Part shown: positions 33,809 to 46,727 of the stretch, one piece after another
How the letters are laid out: each line of letters starts with the position of its first letter
Numbering within the stretch: position 1 is the stretch's first letter
Assembly: GCA_027405735.1 (NCBI GenBank)
Contig: JAPEHQ010000003.1
Span: 1,674,001-1,738,000 of the forward strand
Length of the DNA stretch: 64,000 nt
Direction of reading: 5' to 3'
DNA from: Mucor racemosus
Lineage: Eukaryota; Mucoromycota; Mucoromycetes; Mucorales; Mucoraceae
Notes under the pieces: model-generated
Told to the model about the DNA's origin: nothing
The model's input: the letters and a program-made list of their open reading frames with translations, nothing else
The model's database searches: none
Program-made: the position numbers and the translations under genes

Positions 33809-36009
33809 TCGGGCCTGATCATAATCAGCAATGCCTAAATGTATAAACTCTTTTGACAAGTGCTTTAATTAACTTTGTACAACTTTCATCTACAACTATA
33901 ATATCATCTACTATTTACTGAATTACCAATTTTAACCATTATTACAATTATTCACGTTCCTTTTCCACACAACAATCTGTACATATTCAACATTATTCTT
34001 TTCTCTTTATCAAATAAATATACTATATATTTCTTACATACACCGTCAAATGTCGTCATTTATGTTCACTATATAGTGTATATTAAATATAAATGAGATG
34101 GATGTGGTACAACCAGGTCCTGGGTCATATAGAGTTCTAGACTTCCGCCTAAAATTTTACTAGTACAGCCGACCTTGGCAAAATATTATATGGGATTTAG
34201 TTTTTGTTTAATTTATTGAAGGTACTTTCGAATAAAACTTGGTGAAATCTAGAATATTCTTGGACTGTAAGAGCCCGACTATTAAAGGCTCCATTTATAA
34301 ATAAAAGAATATGTTCACTTTTCCAGCTTTATCGTGCAAATAGATTCAAAAATATACACATTATACGTTCAATATATGTACATTATTTCGTATTACACTC
34401 CAGTAAATGCTTGAATATGAGTAGTTTATATGAAATGCCATGAATATTTAAGAATTTGACAGCTGAATCCAAAAAAAAACATTGCAATCAAAAATATGTT
34501 TTAGCCGTAAAAGCAAAACGCTTTGTCTAAGACGTAATATTTTTGCGCCAAGGGTAAGCTAATGGAACTTTTTATTATAATATCTTCATGTGTTTGATCT
34601 ATTGTCTAATAAAAACCATATTATCAAAGCAATTTTACAAGCCTCAAATCATTAAGAATTGAATAGAACTCCATCAATTTTAACATAATTGTTGGAAAAT
34701 CTGCATAGAGTCATTAATTTGTAACTCTAGTATATAAATATTATGGATTCTAATCTACATTATTTGTTGAAAAGTGATTTATAACATACTTGTCATTACT
34801 AGTAGTGAAGATCGGACAACATAAGAAATACAACCACCACTACTAAATTTGAATTCCGGCCATTTTCCATGTATCTTAGAAAAGCTTTAAATCATTTTTA
34901 TTTTTAAAAAATAATATGAAATAAAGTAAATGAGTTAAGGTAATTATTGATACTAAAGTAAATCATTCACCAGAATTTTTTAACATGACCAAGTGCGCTC
35001 AATTCGTGCAGATCTTTGTTATTTCGCAATGGACATATCTAAATCACGTATCTTTGGAAGTTGTTATTTTGAAAGGTTTTTGACATATATATATATGTAT
35101 ATGTATATGTAAATAATAACAAAAAATATTTATAAACATGAATGACTCTTCTATATTACAATAATGCTTTTTGGCTCATTAGACATTCCTAAAAAGAGTA
35201 AAACAATCCTGTAAAGTCGAGGTATTTTTGTCGGATGATCAAATATGGTGGCCCAAAACAACCATCAGATATTATGAATCCTGATTATCGGCTCTCATTA
35301 ACAGAGAATATAACCTCATATATATTGCAATTTATGTTATACATAAACTCACAAAATATCATAGCGTACAATAGAAAAGAAAAAACGTCGTACAACATGT
35401 ACTAATTAGAGAAACCATACATTTTATTTACTACTGCATGTGTTGTGTATTTTGTGATCAGATTTTAGACATCCTCGAATGTTGTTAATTTTTCGATGCA
35501 TTACACAACTTAAAGATGATTATCGTTCTCCTTTCACAAAGGCGTTTAAAGTTACTATTAAATCAACAGATTGGTGTTGGCGGCGTTGATCTGAAAGGCA
35601 AAATTCCAATTTGGAGTTTTACACTTTTACTGTAAAAATACAAAGCTTTTTTAGGGTTCTCTGTGTAACTTGACAGACACGTTTTGAATAAGCAATTTAT
35701 TATGACAATTTAGCTTAATTATGAACTACACATATATAAATTTGAACGATATTATTATTGAAAGATGTACAGAAACCCATATAAAGTTATTGTAGTAATA
35801 GATATAAATGGTTACAAACGTTACTCGGAACATATACTTATCATGCTACTTTCCATACAAAGTGACACGCTACCATCAAAGTCAATATAGCATGTGATAT
35901 AATAAAGACTTGTTGTGTACCCTTCACTCATTGAAGTCCTCCATTTTGGTTTTTTTTTGCATCTTCTTTTCTTTTTCTTTTTCTTTCACAAATATTCACA
36001 ATTTTACAT
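33809..36009. other. Intergenic region, 2.2 kb
   Basis: No gene or close repeat was recognised. There is an AT dinucleotide run at 35083-35107 and a pyrimidine-rich tract at 35945-35990 just before the RasGEF start. Position 34165 reads TACAGCCGACC, like the word at 27043, but no second end was found. Confidence 0.5.
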
Positions 36010-39000
36010 ATGATTGATCGTCAAAATACATCCTCTCCTTGGTCTCAAACCATGAACAGGATTCATAGTCCGGTAAATGACAATGAGAGTGTTCTCAGGT
36101 ACATTACTGCAAATTATACATTTGTTTAGTCTTATTAACAACCATAAAAAAGTAATCCTAATTTAGATAAAAATGCACCTGTAAAGCTTATGTCTTTACG
36201 AGATGAAGATCCCAATGCTCCACCACCGAGAAAACGAAATAATTCACTCATCCCAATGGAACTCATGATGAATAATATCGGCGAAGGAGGAAGAGAATGT
36301 GCAGCATTAGCTACTGTATTTGGTGTGCCCGAATATATAGATTCAAAGATTTTTTGGGAAAGACAGCAATATCAGCATGAAGGATTATTACCAAAAAAGC
36401 ATATCAACCCTTTATCATTACGACCTACTACACCTTCTAGTACTACGACAGAAAATAACAGTAAATATGGATACGTATCAGTTAATAATATATCAGTAGT
36501 AAGTCGTTCTCTATCATCTGCAAATGTTTCCAATGAAGAAGATGCCATATTGCAGGGTCACGAAGTTCGATCCAAGTTTTTTATTTCGTCCTACGTTGAC
36601 TCTGTGCTTGATCCTGTTGGGTCCAATGAGCTTTTGAAACCTGCTTTTTTGGGTACTACATCGGCATCTGCTCCCATTCCAACGCCCACAAAAAGTTTTT
36701 CATTACCACATATCCCAACTGTCAGTAAATTCAATGATATTTTAATAGAAGATGAACATGGTGTTGAATTGATGTTTCCTGCAAATCCATCTTCAATTTT
36801 AATTCATTCGACACCTTTATTGCGATCAGCTTCAATTTCATCCGTTCATAGTTCATTCACACTACCATCTCAAACTAGTAAACAGCAACAAAATGGTAAT
36901 TTAACAACCCGAGATGAAGATGCAGAGTCATTGAAAGCGAACACAAGAGTAATTGTGATCATTGGCCCACCAGAGATATTTGATCTCATCGTGTCAGATG
37001 AAGATGAACGCTTTATCATATGGGGTCCCGATCCAATTGTACTCTCATCTTCTATGGCTACCACAACAACCCCTGAGCGACCCTCTTCTTATGCAAATTT
37101 GTACAATAATCAACACACCAGACCTGAATTGAAAGGGTTTTCATCAAATACAACATCGACACTTGCCCGTAGTAAGTCTATTCAAAGTTTAAAGAATAGT
37201 AATGGCGGCAGACCTAGTTTTGCATCAGTTCGCTCATCAGCACAACAATGGTCGGAAAGTCTAAAACTAGGTAGGCCTACAACCAAACATTCTGCTTCAA
37301 ATAATGATCAACGTACCACAACACACGGTTCTCTATTACTTAAAAAAGCATTTGGGTTAAACAAAAACAACAAGATCAAATCTGCTGGCAATATTGATTT
37401 AGAAAAGAAGAATTTAACAGATATACCAAATGTTATTGAAGCAGCAACAATTCATAAGCTTGTAGAAAAGTTGACAATTACATTAGGTAGGATTATGTTA
37501 GTTGGACAAGCTTACTAATAATGATTTACTAATATTGCCTGGATTGATCTGTATAGACTATACTTTTATGACAGATTTCTTTTTGACCTACCGAGATTTT
37601 TTGGATTCTGCTGATTTATGTCAATTATTAGTTTCAAGATTTTATTGGGCATTGGAGAATGATGAAGAATCAAGGCGTATCGTCAGAATTAGGTACATAT
37701 TTATTCTTTGAATAGTACGCTATACTCTTTACTAACATTAACATTTAGAACATTTGTTGTACTAAGACATTGGTTAAATAACTACTTTGTTCACGATTTT
37801 ATCGGCAACAGACCACTTCGAACTGTTTTGACTGAATTTCTCAATAGACTCCCACGACATCCACTAGTACAAACGTCTCCACGCGATCAACGCATTGTAA
37901 AAATATTGAAGCGTGTTGTACGACGTTTGAAGAAATTGTACTACAATCGATCGTCAGGAGCTTCTCGTGTCAAAGTCATTGCACCTCCTCCACCTACTGC
38001 AGAACAAGAACAAATGGGTGAAATTGTACGAGCAAAATTATCTCAAAATGCAATTCGACGTAAAACAGCTCTTGGTGTTGATATGAGTAGTCATCATAAT
38101 GGTAATATGGCTGTACAAGATGCTCGATATGCACCTGTAGTAGTAGTCGGTAGTCTGAATATGAAAGGTAGCTTTATTGATTCGGGGGTAGATTCTTCCA
38201 ATAATTTCTCCAAATTGCCATTTATTACACAACAACCAACGCAGGATAGCTCAGATGTTGTTGTAGTCGATGATAGCCAAACAATTCGATCTTCTGTACA
38301 TCATAGATACGATAAAAGTGTGCATCAACCTGTAGAAATAGAGGAAGGTCATGAAACTGTTGCCGCTGAGGCAAGTTCAATTGCAAGTGTTGCTTCAGAT
38401 GATTCATTGGAAAGCGAGCTCAGTGCAGGTGAAACGGCTCCTTTAGAATCTGATGATTCTGAAGATGAAGATCACCCACTGCATTTAACCCAAGAATACT
38501 ATGTCGAAGACGATGAACATGATCGCGATTGGATTAAAGAGCAGCAAGAAACATTGGAATACTTCAAATCTATGAGTAATATGGCATTGAATAAATCGGA
38601 ATTACCGCAACATAGCATCAATACAAACCAATTGCATCAAGAAGGTATCATTCATGATGTTATGACTGAATCGCCAACATCAATTCATCACATTCGACCC
38701 AAAATACCCTCTGAATTTACCAATGTCGAAAAAGTAACATCCATTCATCCAACATCTACAAACTCAAACTCAAATATAGCTTCCAAAACTGTTCGTCGTG
38801 TGCCATCAGAGCGATGGTGTAAAACAGATGATGCATATCATCCTCTTCACTCTGATAATGCTTTGCCAGATGAATTGCTGAAAGAGTTGAGCGGTGATGA
38901 ATCTCATAATAAAACACCAACAGGTTTATCAAGAAAACTATCTCGTAAAAGTATCGAGCGACGCAAGAGCGAAAAGAGCTTTCACGATGCTACATCTCCA

Positions 39001-41192
39001 TGGAACTCTGCTCCTTCTTCTGCAACAACATCACCTTATCTTAATGGTGCACATAACGATGAGCAAGTACCTGAAGTTCCTGAATTACCCCCTTTGACTC
39101 CAGATATGCTTGACCAACATGGTATACCCAAAAAGAAAACAATAAAAAAGAAGAAGAGTGGATTAAAAAAGAAATCTAGTACTGAACAATCAGCGGATGG
39201 AGCAATCGAGGCATTTGCATCTATACCCTACGAAGCTACTCAAGTCGTAACTAAAGCTAATGAACAAGATCATAAAGAAGAGCCACCTAAGCGTAGACTT
39301 TCAAAGGTTTTATCAAAAGTATTTAGACCTAATCATCACGACGAAGGAAAAGGTGTTAAAGAAGCTCCTGTTGCAAGTAATACAATTGCTCCAAATGCAG
39401 AAACTAAAGTGATTTCAACAGGGAAGGAGAAAATGGAAGATGACCCAAAACCTCAGCAGCAACAGCAACAAGCTAGTCAGTTAGTAAGTTTAATTGCTCA
39501 ACGTCTTAGACACATCAGTGTAGATGAAGGTGAAGACTCAGCTGATGATGTTAAATGCGATTGCATTAAATGTTCTCGTAACAGTCAAAGCACCTCCAAT
39601 TGCAAGAGACTTAGTGTTATGATGATTGCTGATGATGAACGCAGACGTAGTTTCGAATTGAGACGCAAACGTGGAGCTAGCATCGACATGGATCAACAAG
39701 CAGTTATTAATCATTTGGCTATTCAATCCAAAGAGCGGAAATCTCCAAAAGATATGAAGAATGGACCAGTTTATTTAGGGCATTTACAAGCAAGATCCTT
39801 GATTAGCTCAGCAGTTGGAGATACAAATGATCAACATGATTCATCAGATAACGATGAGGACGAGGAAGATGACGATGATAGTACTGCTAGTTTTGTACCT
39901 TCTGAAAGATCAATCCAAACAGAAGCACAAGCAAGCTCAAGCCGTGCAAGAATGTCATTCATATCTGATGCAGCTACTTCACATGTACCACGATCCAAGT
40001 TGATTGAATTAGGTATTCCTCCTGTATCACCCACTCATCTTGATAGAACGACAACAAGAAACACAATGGAATTACCACCTTTATCTATACCTCGCCATAT
40101 TTCTGACAATTCTGGTATACCAACAAGACAAAATGGACGTTGCTTCATTATGTCTTACAGAACTAGTATGCTTGCAAGTCAATTATGTTTTATCGAGAGA
40201 GATGTGCTTATTAAAGTAGGCTGGGAGGAATTAATTCATTGTAAATGGACTAAAATGGATTCCAGCGGTAATATCAATACAGCACCTATCCAACAAAAAC
40301 CAAGACCTTCATTCGAAAATGATTACAATAACGAATACGACGACGAAAAGATTAATTATACTCGACAAACAGAACAAAGACGCATTGAAGAACAAGGTAT
40401 CGAACAAGTTATTCAAAGATTCAACACAGTTTGTCAATGGGTTTCTTCTGAAATTGTAAGAACCAGAAATATCAATGAGCGGGTGAAATTGATTGAAAAG
40501 TTTATTCGATTAGCCAAGGTATGTGAATTTATGATGGACACTGAGGCATGAAATTAATTTTCCATATATAGAAATGCAAAATGTATTCCAATTATGCAAC
40601 ACTTGTTCAAATACTTTTGGGTCTACAATCACCTGCTGTTGCACGTCTTGAAAAGACATGGTCAAAAGTTAGCACTAAATGTCAAAAGCAACTCAGTCAA
40701 CTTACAGAGTTCACTTCGCCTATGAAGAATTGGAAAAACATTCGTGATAGCATGACAGAAGTTGCAGAAGAATATGGCAATTCACCTGCCGAAGTGCAAG
40801 TAGAGATGCCAGGCACAACAGCCAACCGACAAAAGTTCAAAAAAACAACCAGAATCAAGATCCCTTTTGGTGGCTGTATCCCATTCTTGGGTATCTACCT
40901 TTCTGATCTAGTTTTTAATTCTGAAAAGCCTCGATTCTTGAAACCAAATCTTGAAAGTCAAAAAATTTACAGTGTAAACAATACTAGAAATCTACCAACC
41001 TGTTTGGACCAACCCTTGGTCAATTTTAGAAAACATCGTGTCATCGCCACTGTTATTAAACGTGTGCTTACATTCCAAGGATTGGCTATGAGATACTCTT
41101 TTGATGAAGATGGCATCTTGCTGGAAAAGTGCAGAAATCTTCAAGTATTAGATGCATCGAAAATTAGAGATTTAAGTGTATCACTTGAGTAA
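36010..41192 (+). CDS. Ras-family guanine nucleotide exchange factor, Lte1-like layout
   Basis: Activates a Ras-type GTPase by GDP release. Five exons: 36010-36098, 36153-37486, 37557-37692, 37749-40518, 40572-41192, coding for 1649 residues. Residues ~460-560 form the RasGEF N-terminal (REM) domain (AATIHKLVEKLT, DYTFMTDFFLTYRDF, TFVVLRHWLNNYFVHDF). The DYTF junction is created by splicing at 37486/37557, which removes a TACTAATA branch point. Residues ~1320-1649 are the CDC25 catalytic domain (SQLCFIERDVLIKVGWEELI, FIRLAKKCKMYSNYATLVQI, IPFLGIYLSDLVF, NFRKHR). Between them lie about 750 disordered residues, acidic and Ser-rich, with a CDCIKC cluster near residue 1123. REM at the front, catalysis at the end and a long middle resemble Lte1 of the mitotic-exit pathway; a Ras/Rap GEF of other use is possible. 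The start at 36010 leads to a clean splice into SNPNLDKNAPVKL. Confidence 0.88.
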
Positions 41193-41399
41193 ATCAAGAA
41201 TAATATTATACAGCAAGTATTTTGTTGCTGTACCCTTTTATACCATTTAATACGTAAAATAAAATAACATAAATACCCAAGAATAAATCATTCCTCAGTA
41301 CCGCTTTTTCAAAATTGAAGACATTGCACATTTTTTTTGAACAGATAATGGCACCAGTTATAAATTGTACTATATTGTAACTTTGTATTAAACATTTTT
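41193..41399. other. 3' flank of the RasGEF gene
   Basis: A short AT-rich spacer with AATAAA-like words. It passes into reverse-oriented family A at about 41400. Confidence 0.45.
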
Positions 41400-43030
41400 T
41401 AGGATATGTCTTAAGCACTGCAAAATAAATATGAATTGATGGAATTATGCTCCATGTCTCTAAATTTATTTCATATCTCATGAAAGACTCAAAAACACGT
41501 AAAATCCACTTCTTTTCCCTTGAAAACTAACTCTCCCTATTCATCCCTGCTCTATTTTTTTTTTTTTTCATTAAATAATCCCAAAAAAAAATTATATATC
41601 AATGTACCATAAATGTTCAACTATAACCCAAAAACAAGTATCCTGAAATATCCTATTTTTTGCTGTTGGTATTAATTTTTTCAATGCTAATGTTTCAGAT
41701 TTTTACAGGTATTTCACTGCTAAAGATTGAAAATTTGGGGCCTTCATATCCCCAAAAACATTAAGCTATACTAACTTTTTTTTAATAATAAAACTTACTT
41801 GTTTTAAAATACTTTATAACATATTTCAGTATGAAAAAATTCTAAACACTTTTATTTTTTTTTCATTTTTTCGACATTTTTGTAGTGGATTTCAAAATAT
41901 TTCTTAAATTGAGCAGCATTTTTTTTACATTCATGACATCAAATTAGTTGAGCTCTCTCGGATCCGATTTAGTTTTTTTTTCAAAATATTGGTTTTTCGT
42001 GGAGATATCCTCAAAATTGGGCACAGAGGAATACATTCGCTCCTAGATAATTTTTCCCTTGTATACCCTCATCCCAAATTCTGAATTCGAAAAAAAAATT
42101 GACAAAAATCTTGTTTTCTATACGAAAAATGCAGTTACGAGGTCCAGTAGTGGTTCAATCGATAGAACATTTCTTTGCGCATTATTTCAATAAGTTATAT
42201 TTAAAACCTACTTATAAAAGTAACGAGTATCTTAAAAAAAACCTCCTGCAATAAAATTGAAGTAATTTTATAAAAATAAAAAATAAAATAAAAAATAAAA
42301 GCGTTGATAAATACAATTATAGTCTTTCCACGGTTTTATTGTGATTAAAAGAAATCTGAAGAAAAAGAATGATATCTTCATAAAGTATGCTATATTTATA
42401 GGAATTGTAAAATAGTGGATGTTTGTGTGTTGATGCCTATTTTACAGGTGTTCAATCATAATGTCTTTTATTGACATTCTTTTATAAGATACTTGGTTGA
42501 GATGTTGATACTTTGTTTGATATGATAGAATATCATTAGATGGATGTTGATCTTTCAACATTCCAGTTATAATTTAAAATGCAACTGAGCTTATTTTTAT
42601 GGGATGTGATTCCTTATCTAGAATTACTGCAACTGCGTTTTTATGAGCAGGAGTTTTGGAATATTTTATTAATGCAACATAAGTACAGCTTTATATCATA
42701 GGTGTCGTGTTGTAGAAGGTTGTATTTTGATCAGGAATACTTCCTTTTACAGGCACCAGCAATATAGAGTTTCCTCGTAATGCTTATTGGGATCTGATTG
42801 GAACTCAGTCCTTATGGAGCGAGATTCAGGTACGAATCGAGATCAGTTATTTTTCTAAAATGACAATGGCAACTTTGGTCTATAAAACGTGTCATTTCAT
42901 TGCACCTCCAAATTTTTAATCGTATTTTACGCAAAATTTATTGTGAAACATTTGTTTTTATTTTGTTTAGGTAGAAGCAGAATTAAAAACTGAACCTAGT
43001 AGAACACTTAATACGCTTGTTATGTCAATA
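41400..43030 (-). repeat. Repeat family A, copy A4, split by a solo LTR
   Basis: Reverse-complement family A copy. It reads through CTCATCCCAAATTCTGAAT and GTGGAGATATCCTCAAAA and reaches AAACCTCC at 42246, where an LTR is inserted. It resumes at 42905 (CCTCCAAATTTTTAATCGTA) and ends near CTTAATACGCTTG. Confidence 0.85.
42247..42904. mobile_element. Solo LTR, family L4 (658 bp), TSD CCTCC
   Basis: Begins TGCAATAAAATTG and ends CATTTCATTGCA; the ends TGCAAT/ATTGCA are a perfect 6-bp inverted repeat. CCTCC occurs at 42242-42246 and 42905-42909. Family A copy A3 has the single, empty target at 28347-28351. No other copy was seen in the window. Confidence 0.9.
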
Positions 43031-43283
43031 TCATATCCTAGGTCGCACATTCAAGGTCGCAGTCAATATTCAGTATTATAGTAAATCAACAGGTGTCCAC
43101 GTTGATTCACATGCGTCGTAGTAAATTGGTGTAATTTTCTTAGATAATAATTCTGTGTAATAGTTATAATGAAAAGTATATAAATACATCCTCTGGATGC
43201 ATTGTTAATAAAAAGTGTAATATTTTGGCAAGATTATTTCTTAAGACCGTTTTGGCATTTCATTTAGTATGTAATTCCATTGC

Positions 43284-43710
43284 ATGGCCTTTTATATTGA
43301 TTTGACATTGAGATCCTGTGATGTAATTTAAGGCACTATTGAACCATTAGATCTGTGATCTGTTTGGTAGTAATCTATGGATTTAAATGGATCAATCATA
43401 ATTTAACCCTTCCTTCTTGCAGAGCTTGTGAGTTGCCTTGTTTCAATGCTGCGCTAAATGTGCTCAGATGTTGATTTGATAGCTACTTGATTGATTAACT
43501 GCTGGGATGAAATAATATGGTGTCATAATTGAGGCCCAAGCATTCTCGGTAGTTACTGGAGGATTAAACTTGATACGCTAGGAGTTTCTTATACAGTATC
43601 CGATATCAAGGCTTTGAACTTCAATGCATGTCGTAGTCGTAGTCAATAGATTGTAAGATGTATTGATACTGTAGAAGGTGATAACATATGGCACTTGGCG
43701 GCATACAACA
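43284..43710 (-). mobile_element. L1 LTR, truncated copy
   Basis: Reverse L1 LTR ending ...GCATACAACA at 43710. Its distal ~110 bp are missing, cut at ATGGCCTTTTATATTG. It is the counterpart of 27246-27780. A short local duplication (TCGTAGTCGTAGTC) is visible at 43629-43642. Confidence 0.8.
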
Positions 43711-44573
43711 TAGTTTATGAGTCATATTTTTGCCGATGGTCACTCTTCCAAAAAACAAAAAGCCGAACAATCTCCGGAAGCGGCCATCTAATGATGTTTC
43801 CAAGCTTTAAATCTCTAGAAAAAATCACCGGACAGCCCGGACTCGGTTGTTTAAATATTCCAAACAGCTATAAGATGCAGGCATCGAAATTTCATACAGA
43901 AATTAAGGGCCGGCTGTATTGCTATTAATTATTCAAAGGCTTATTTTAAGTAAAGCATAAATACAACCTACAACATTATTAGCCTAATAACGGATTTAAC
44001 TAGAAATGTATAAGATGATACAACCAGATTCAGAAAACGTCCATAAAATCACAAATTTAAAGGATTTATATATAAAAGCACTACGGTCGGCCTGTACTGC
44101 ACAAGATGATTTTGTTGTGCCTAGGTGGGCTGCATCACTATAGCCTGAACTTTTGTGCCCACTAAATATGATGGCTAAAAAGATAACAAGATGAACATGG
44201 GCACAACAAAAGAAACTGCACACAGGCACAACGCTAAGCCTGTATGTGCAGAATTATAGATTCTCTTCATGTGCATGACATTAATCCCATGTGTGCATAA
44301 TTAGTAGAATTGCTCATAACCATATCATTATCCCTATTTGTGGAGCATAATAACAAAATCTGACCATGAGCATAATGAGCTAATCGTATGGGCACAAATT
44401 GATTTTTGGTACATGAGCATCGTGTCGTTCTCAAAATTCCATTGCATTTTTTACTGGAATGGGTTTTTAAATTACATTTGCTTTTATTAATATAAATTAT
44501 AGACAATAATACAACTCAATACATTATTGATGTAGAGCAATAATATATGCAAGAGCCGATATATTTACGATTA

Positions 44574-45095
44574 CAGTAGTCGCGCTATATAGGGCTACAC
44601 TATATAAGGCTATGCTCTCTATAAGGCTAGGATTTTTGAAAACTTTTTTTTAGCAGGGAAATAGCCTTATTAGCCTTATTTTATATAAGGCTGTGCTAAA
44701 AAAAAATTAGCCTTATTAGCCTTATTTTATATAAGGCTGTGCTAAAAAAAAATTAGCCTTATTCAAAACGTCACGAGGAGCAAAATAATGGCAAAGATCA
44801 GATTGCTTTAATATTTCTAGATCTTCAGATGATGTCTAAGATCAACCTGACTGCCAAACAAAATTGATATTTGTAGTTCACTACATTACATATTCGGATA
44901 ATGGGAATTGATGAGGTGAAAAGGAAGGTATTAAAAGATGGTCTGTGCATCCCGACATAACAGGTATGAAAAATAGCCTTAATACATAAATTGGACTGTT
45001 TTATATATCACAGGCATCCACTTTATATAAGGCTATGCTCTATATAAGGCTGGAAACCTCTTCCAAAATGTTAGCCTTATATAGCGCGACTACTG
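44574..45095. mobile_element. Pogo/Tc1-like MITE (522 bp), TSD TA
   Basis: Starts CAGTAGTCGCGCTATATAGG and ends with the inverse of CAGTAGTCGCGCTATATAAG, about 24 bp of terminal inverted repeat with one mismatch. TA flanks both sides (44572-44573, 45096-45097). The other arm at about 25510-25530 has the empty site with a single TA. Inside, TATATAAGGCTATGCTCT is repeated near both ends. No coding capacity. Confidence 0.93.
44662..44763. repeat. 46-bp tandem repeat inside the MITE
   Basis: Two identical 46-bp units (44662-44707, 44708-44753) plus a 10-bp partial third. Each unit holds TAGCCTTATTAGCCTTATTT and, in the opposite sense, TATATAAGGC, so each unit can also fold back on itself. Confidence 0.92.
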
Positions 45096-45828
45096 TATCA
45101 TCATTTGTAGATATACTTATAGCTATAATGTCTGCAGAAACAATGGCTTTTGCTCGATCATAAATTTGAATAGCACTTATTGCTTAAATTTATATGGAAG
45201 TCAAATCTAAGACTATAGATGTTACTTTATCACTTATTACACATGAAATTTGAACAAATTAGCCTTCTTTAAACTTACTATTTTAGTTTACGATTGTCAG
45301 CTGTAAAAAGATTTGTTTTTAATCCTAGCTGTCGTATATTTTCAGGATTGATAAATAGTACTTAACAAAGAATACAATTATAAAAGAATGAGTAATTAAT
45401 CAGTTCTTCAACTGTACAATAAAAACAAGATATCGTTTATTTAGATGTAAAAGTATGGCCTTTTATATTGATTTGACATTGAGATCCTGAGATGTAATTT
45501 AAGGCACTATTGAACCATTGGATCTGTTCGATAGTAATCTATGGACTGAAATGGATCAATCATAATTTAACCGTTCTTGCAGAGCTTGTGAGTTGTCTTG
45601 TTTCAATGCTGCGCTAAATATGCTTGGATGTTGATTTGATAACTACTTGATTGGTTAACTGCTGGGATGAAATAATGTGGTGTCATAATTGAGGTCAAAG
45701 CGTTCTTGGTAATTACTGGATTAAACTTGATACGCTAGGATTTTCTTATATCCGATATCAAGACTTGCACTTCAATACATGTCGTAGTCAATAGATTGTA
45801 AGATGTATTGATACTGTAGAAGGTGATA

Positions 45829-46727
45829 ACGTGCCACCAGCTTTAAATCTGTGTAAACTTTAATTTTGTTTCAATTTTTATTTATTTTGGAACTCCGCCA
45901 TTTCAATATATATATTTTTTTTGGAGGCATCTCATGGCAGATAATGTCGCTCATTTGTTATTTGAGAGATTGAGAAGTATAATAAGTTTAAACAAACATT
46001 TTATTTTTATAACAAATCTTTAGGAATTCTAAATTTTCTGTGAGATAAATATTTTTTTTGACAAATTTCTTAACTTCTTGGACAACTTCTCTACATTTGC
46101 TATAAGCTTCGATGTAGTCCATCGACCTTCTGAAATAATGTCTGATTTGAGTCAGGTTACCAGAGGTATCCAGAAAAGAATGGATGTTTTTCTCCAGACT
46201 TGAATGTATAGTCACATCGCAAACGAGCTTCCCTCTTGGCAGCACCACAGTACATTTTGATCCAATTGCATTCGCAATGGTATTTTGGGTATCAGTAAAA
46301 TGATTTTATAATAAAAATAACTATTAAAGTCATAATAATTGTTCACAAAGGTTTAAATAATGATTGTTATGGCTCTGATTTATTATATCTTTATTTTTCG
46401 GAAAGTTGATAGCGAAAATGCTGATTTCACGCATTGCTTACGTAAGCTGGGTTTAAGGTAAGGAGGTTATGTGTCACAGAGTATCCTTGTTTCAAAAGTT
46501 ACCCTCACCTAAGAGCACACAGCTTAAATTTTGAAATACCGTCTATTTTCAAGGGCTATCAACAGAATGATTTTATAGTAAAATTAAGTATTCGAGCCAT
46601 AACAATTGTTTACAAAGGTTTAAATAATGATTGTTATGGATTTTTTTTATTGTATCGTTAGTTTTGGGTGAGTTGATAGCTCTTAAAAAAAGTTAAAATT
46701 TGTGCAGATTTAAAGCTGGTGGCACGT
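45829..46727. mobile_element. TIR DNA transposon remnant (899 bp) nested in an LTR, TSD TA
   Basis: Perfect 23-bp terminal inverted repeats begin ACGTGCCACCAGCTTTAAAT (45829-45851) and are mirrored at 46705-46727. TA flanks both sides, which fits the Tc1/mariner mode. Two related direct segments of about 130 bp lie inside (about 46290-46425 and 46555-46690, both with GGTTTAAATAATGATTGTTA). A reverse-strand frame (see 45988-46285) may be transposase debris. Confidence 0.9.
45988..46285 (-). pseudogene. Possible transposase C-terminal remnant inside the TIR element
   Basis: About 95 codons are open on the minus strand without an ATG start. They read TVVLPRGKLVCDVTIHSSLE, then NLTQIRHYFRRSMDYIEAYSK and an Arg/Lys-rich end. 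The pattern looks protein-like rather than random, and the position between terminal inverted repeats suggests the tail of the element's own transposase. The family is not confirmed. Confidence 0.4.
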
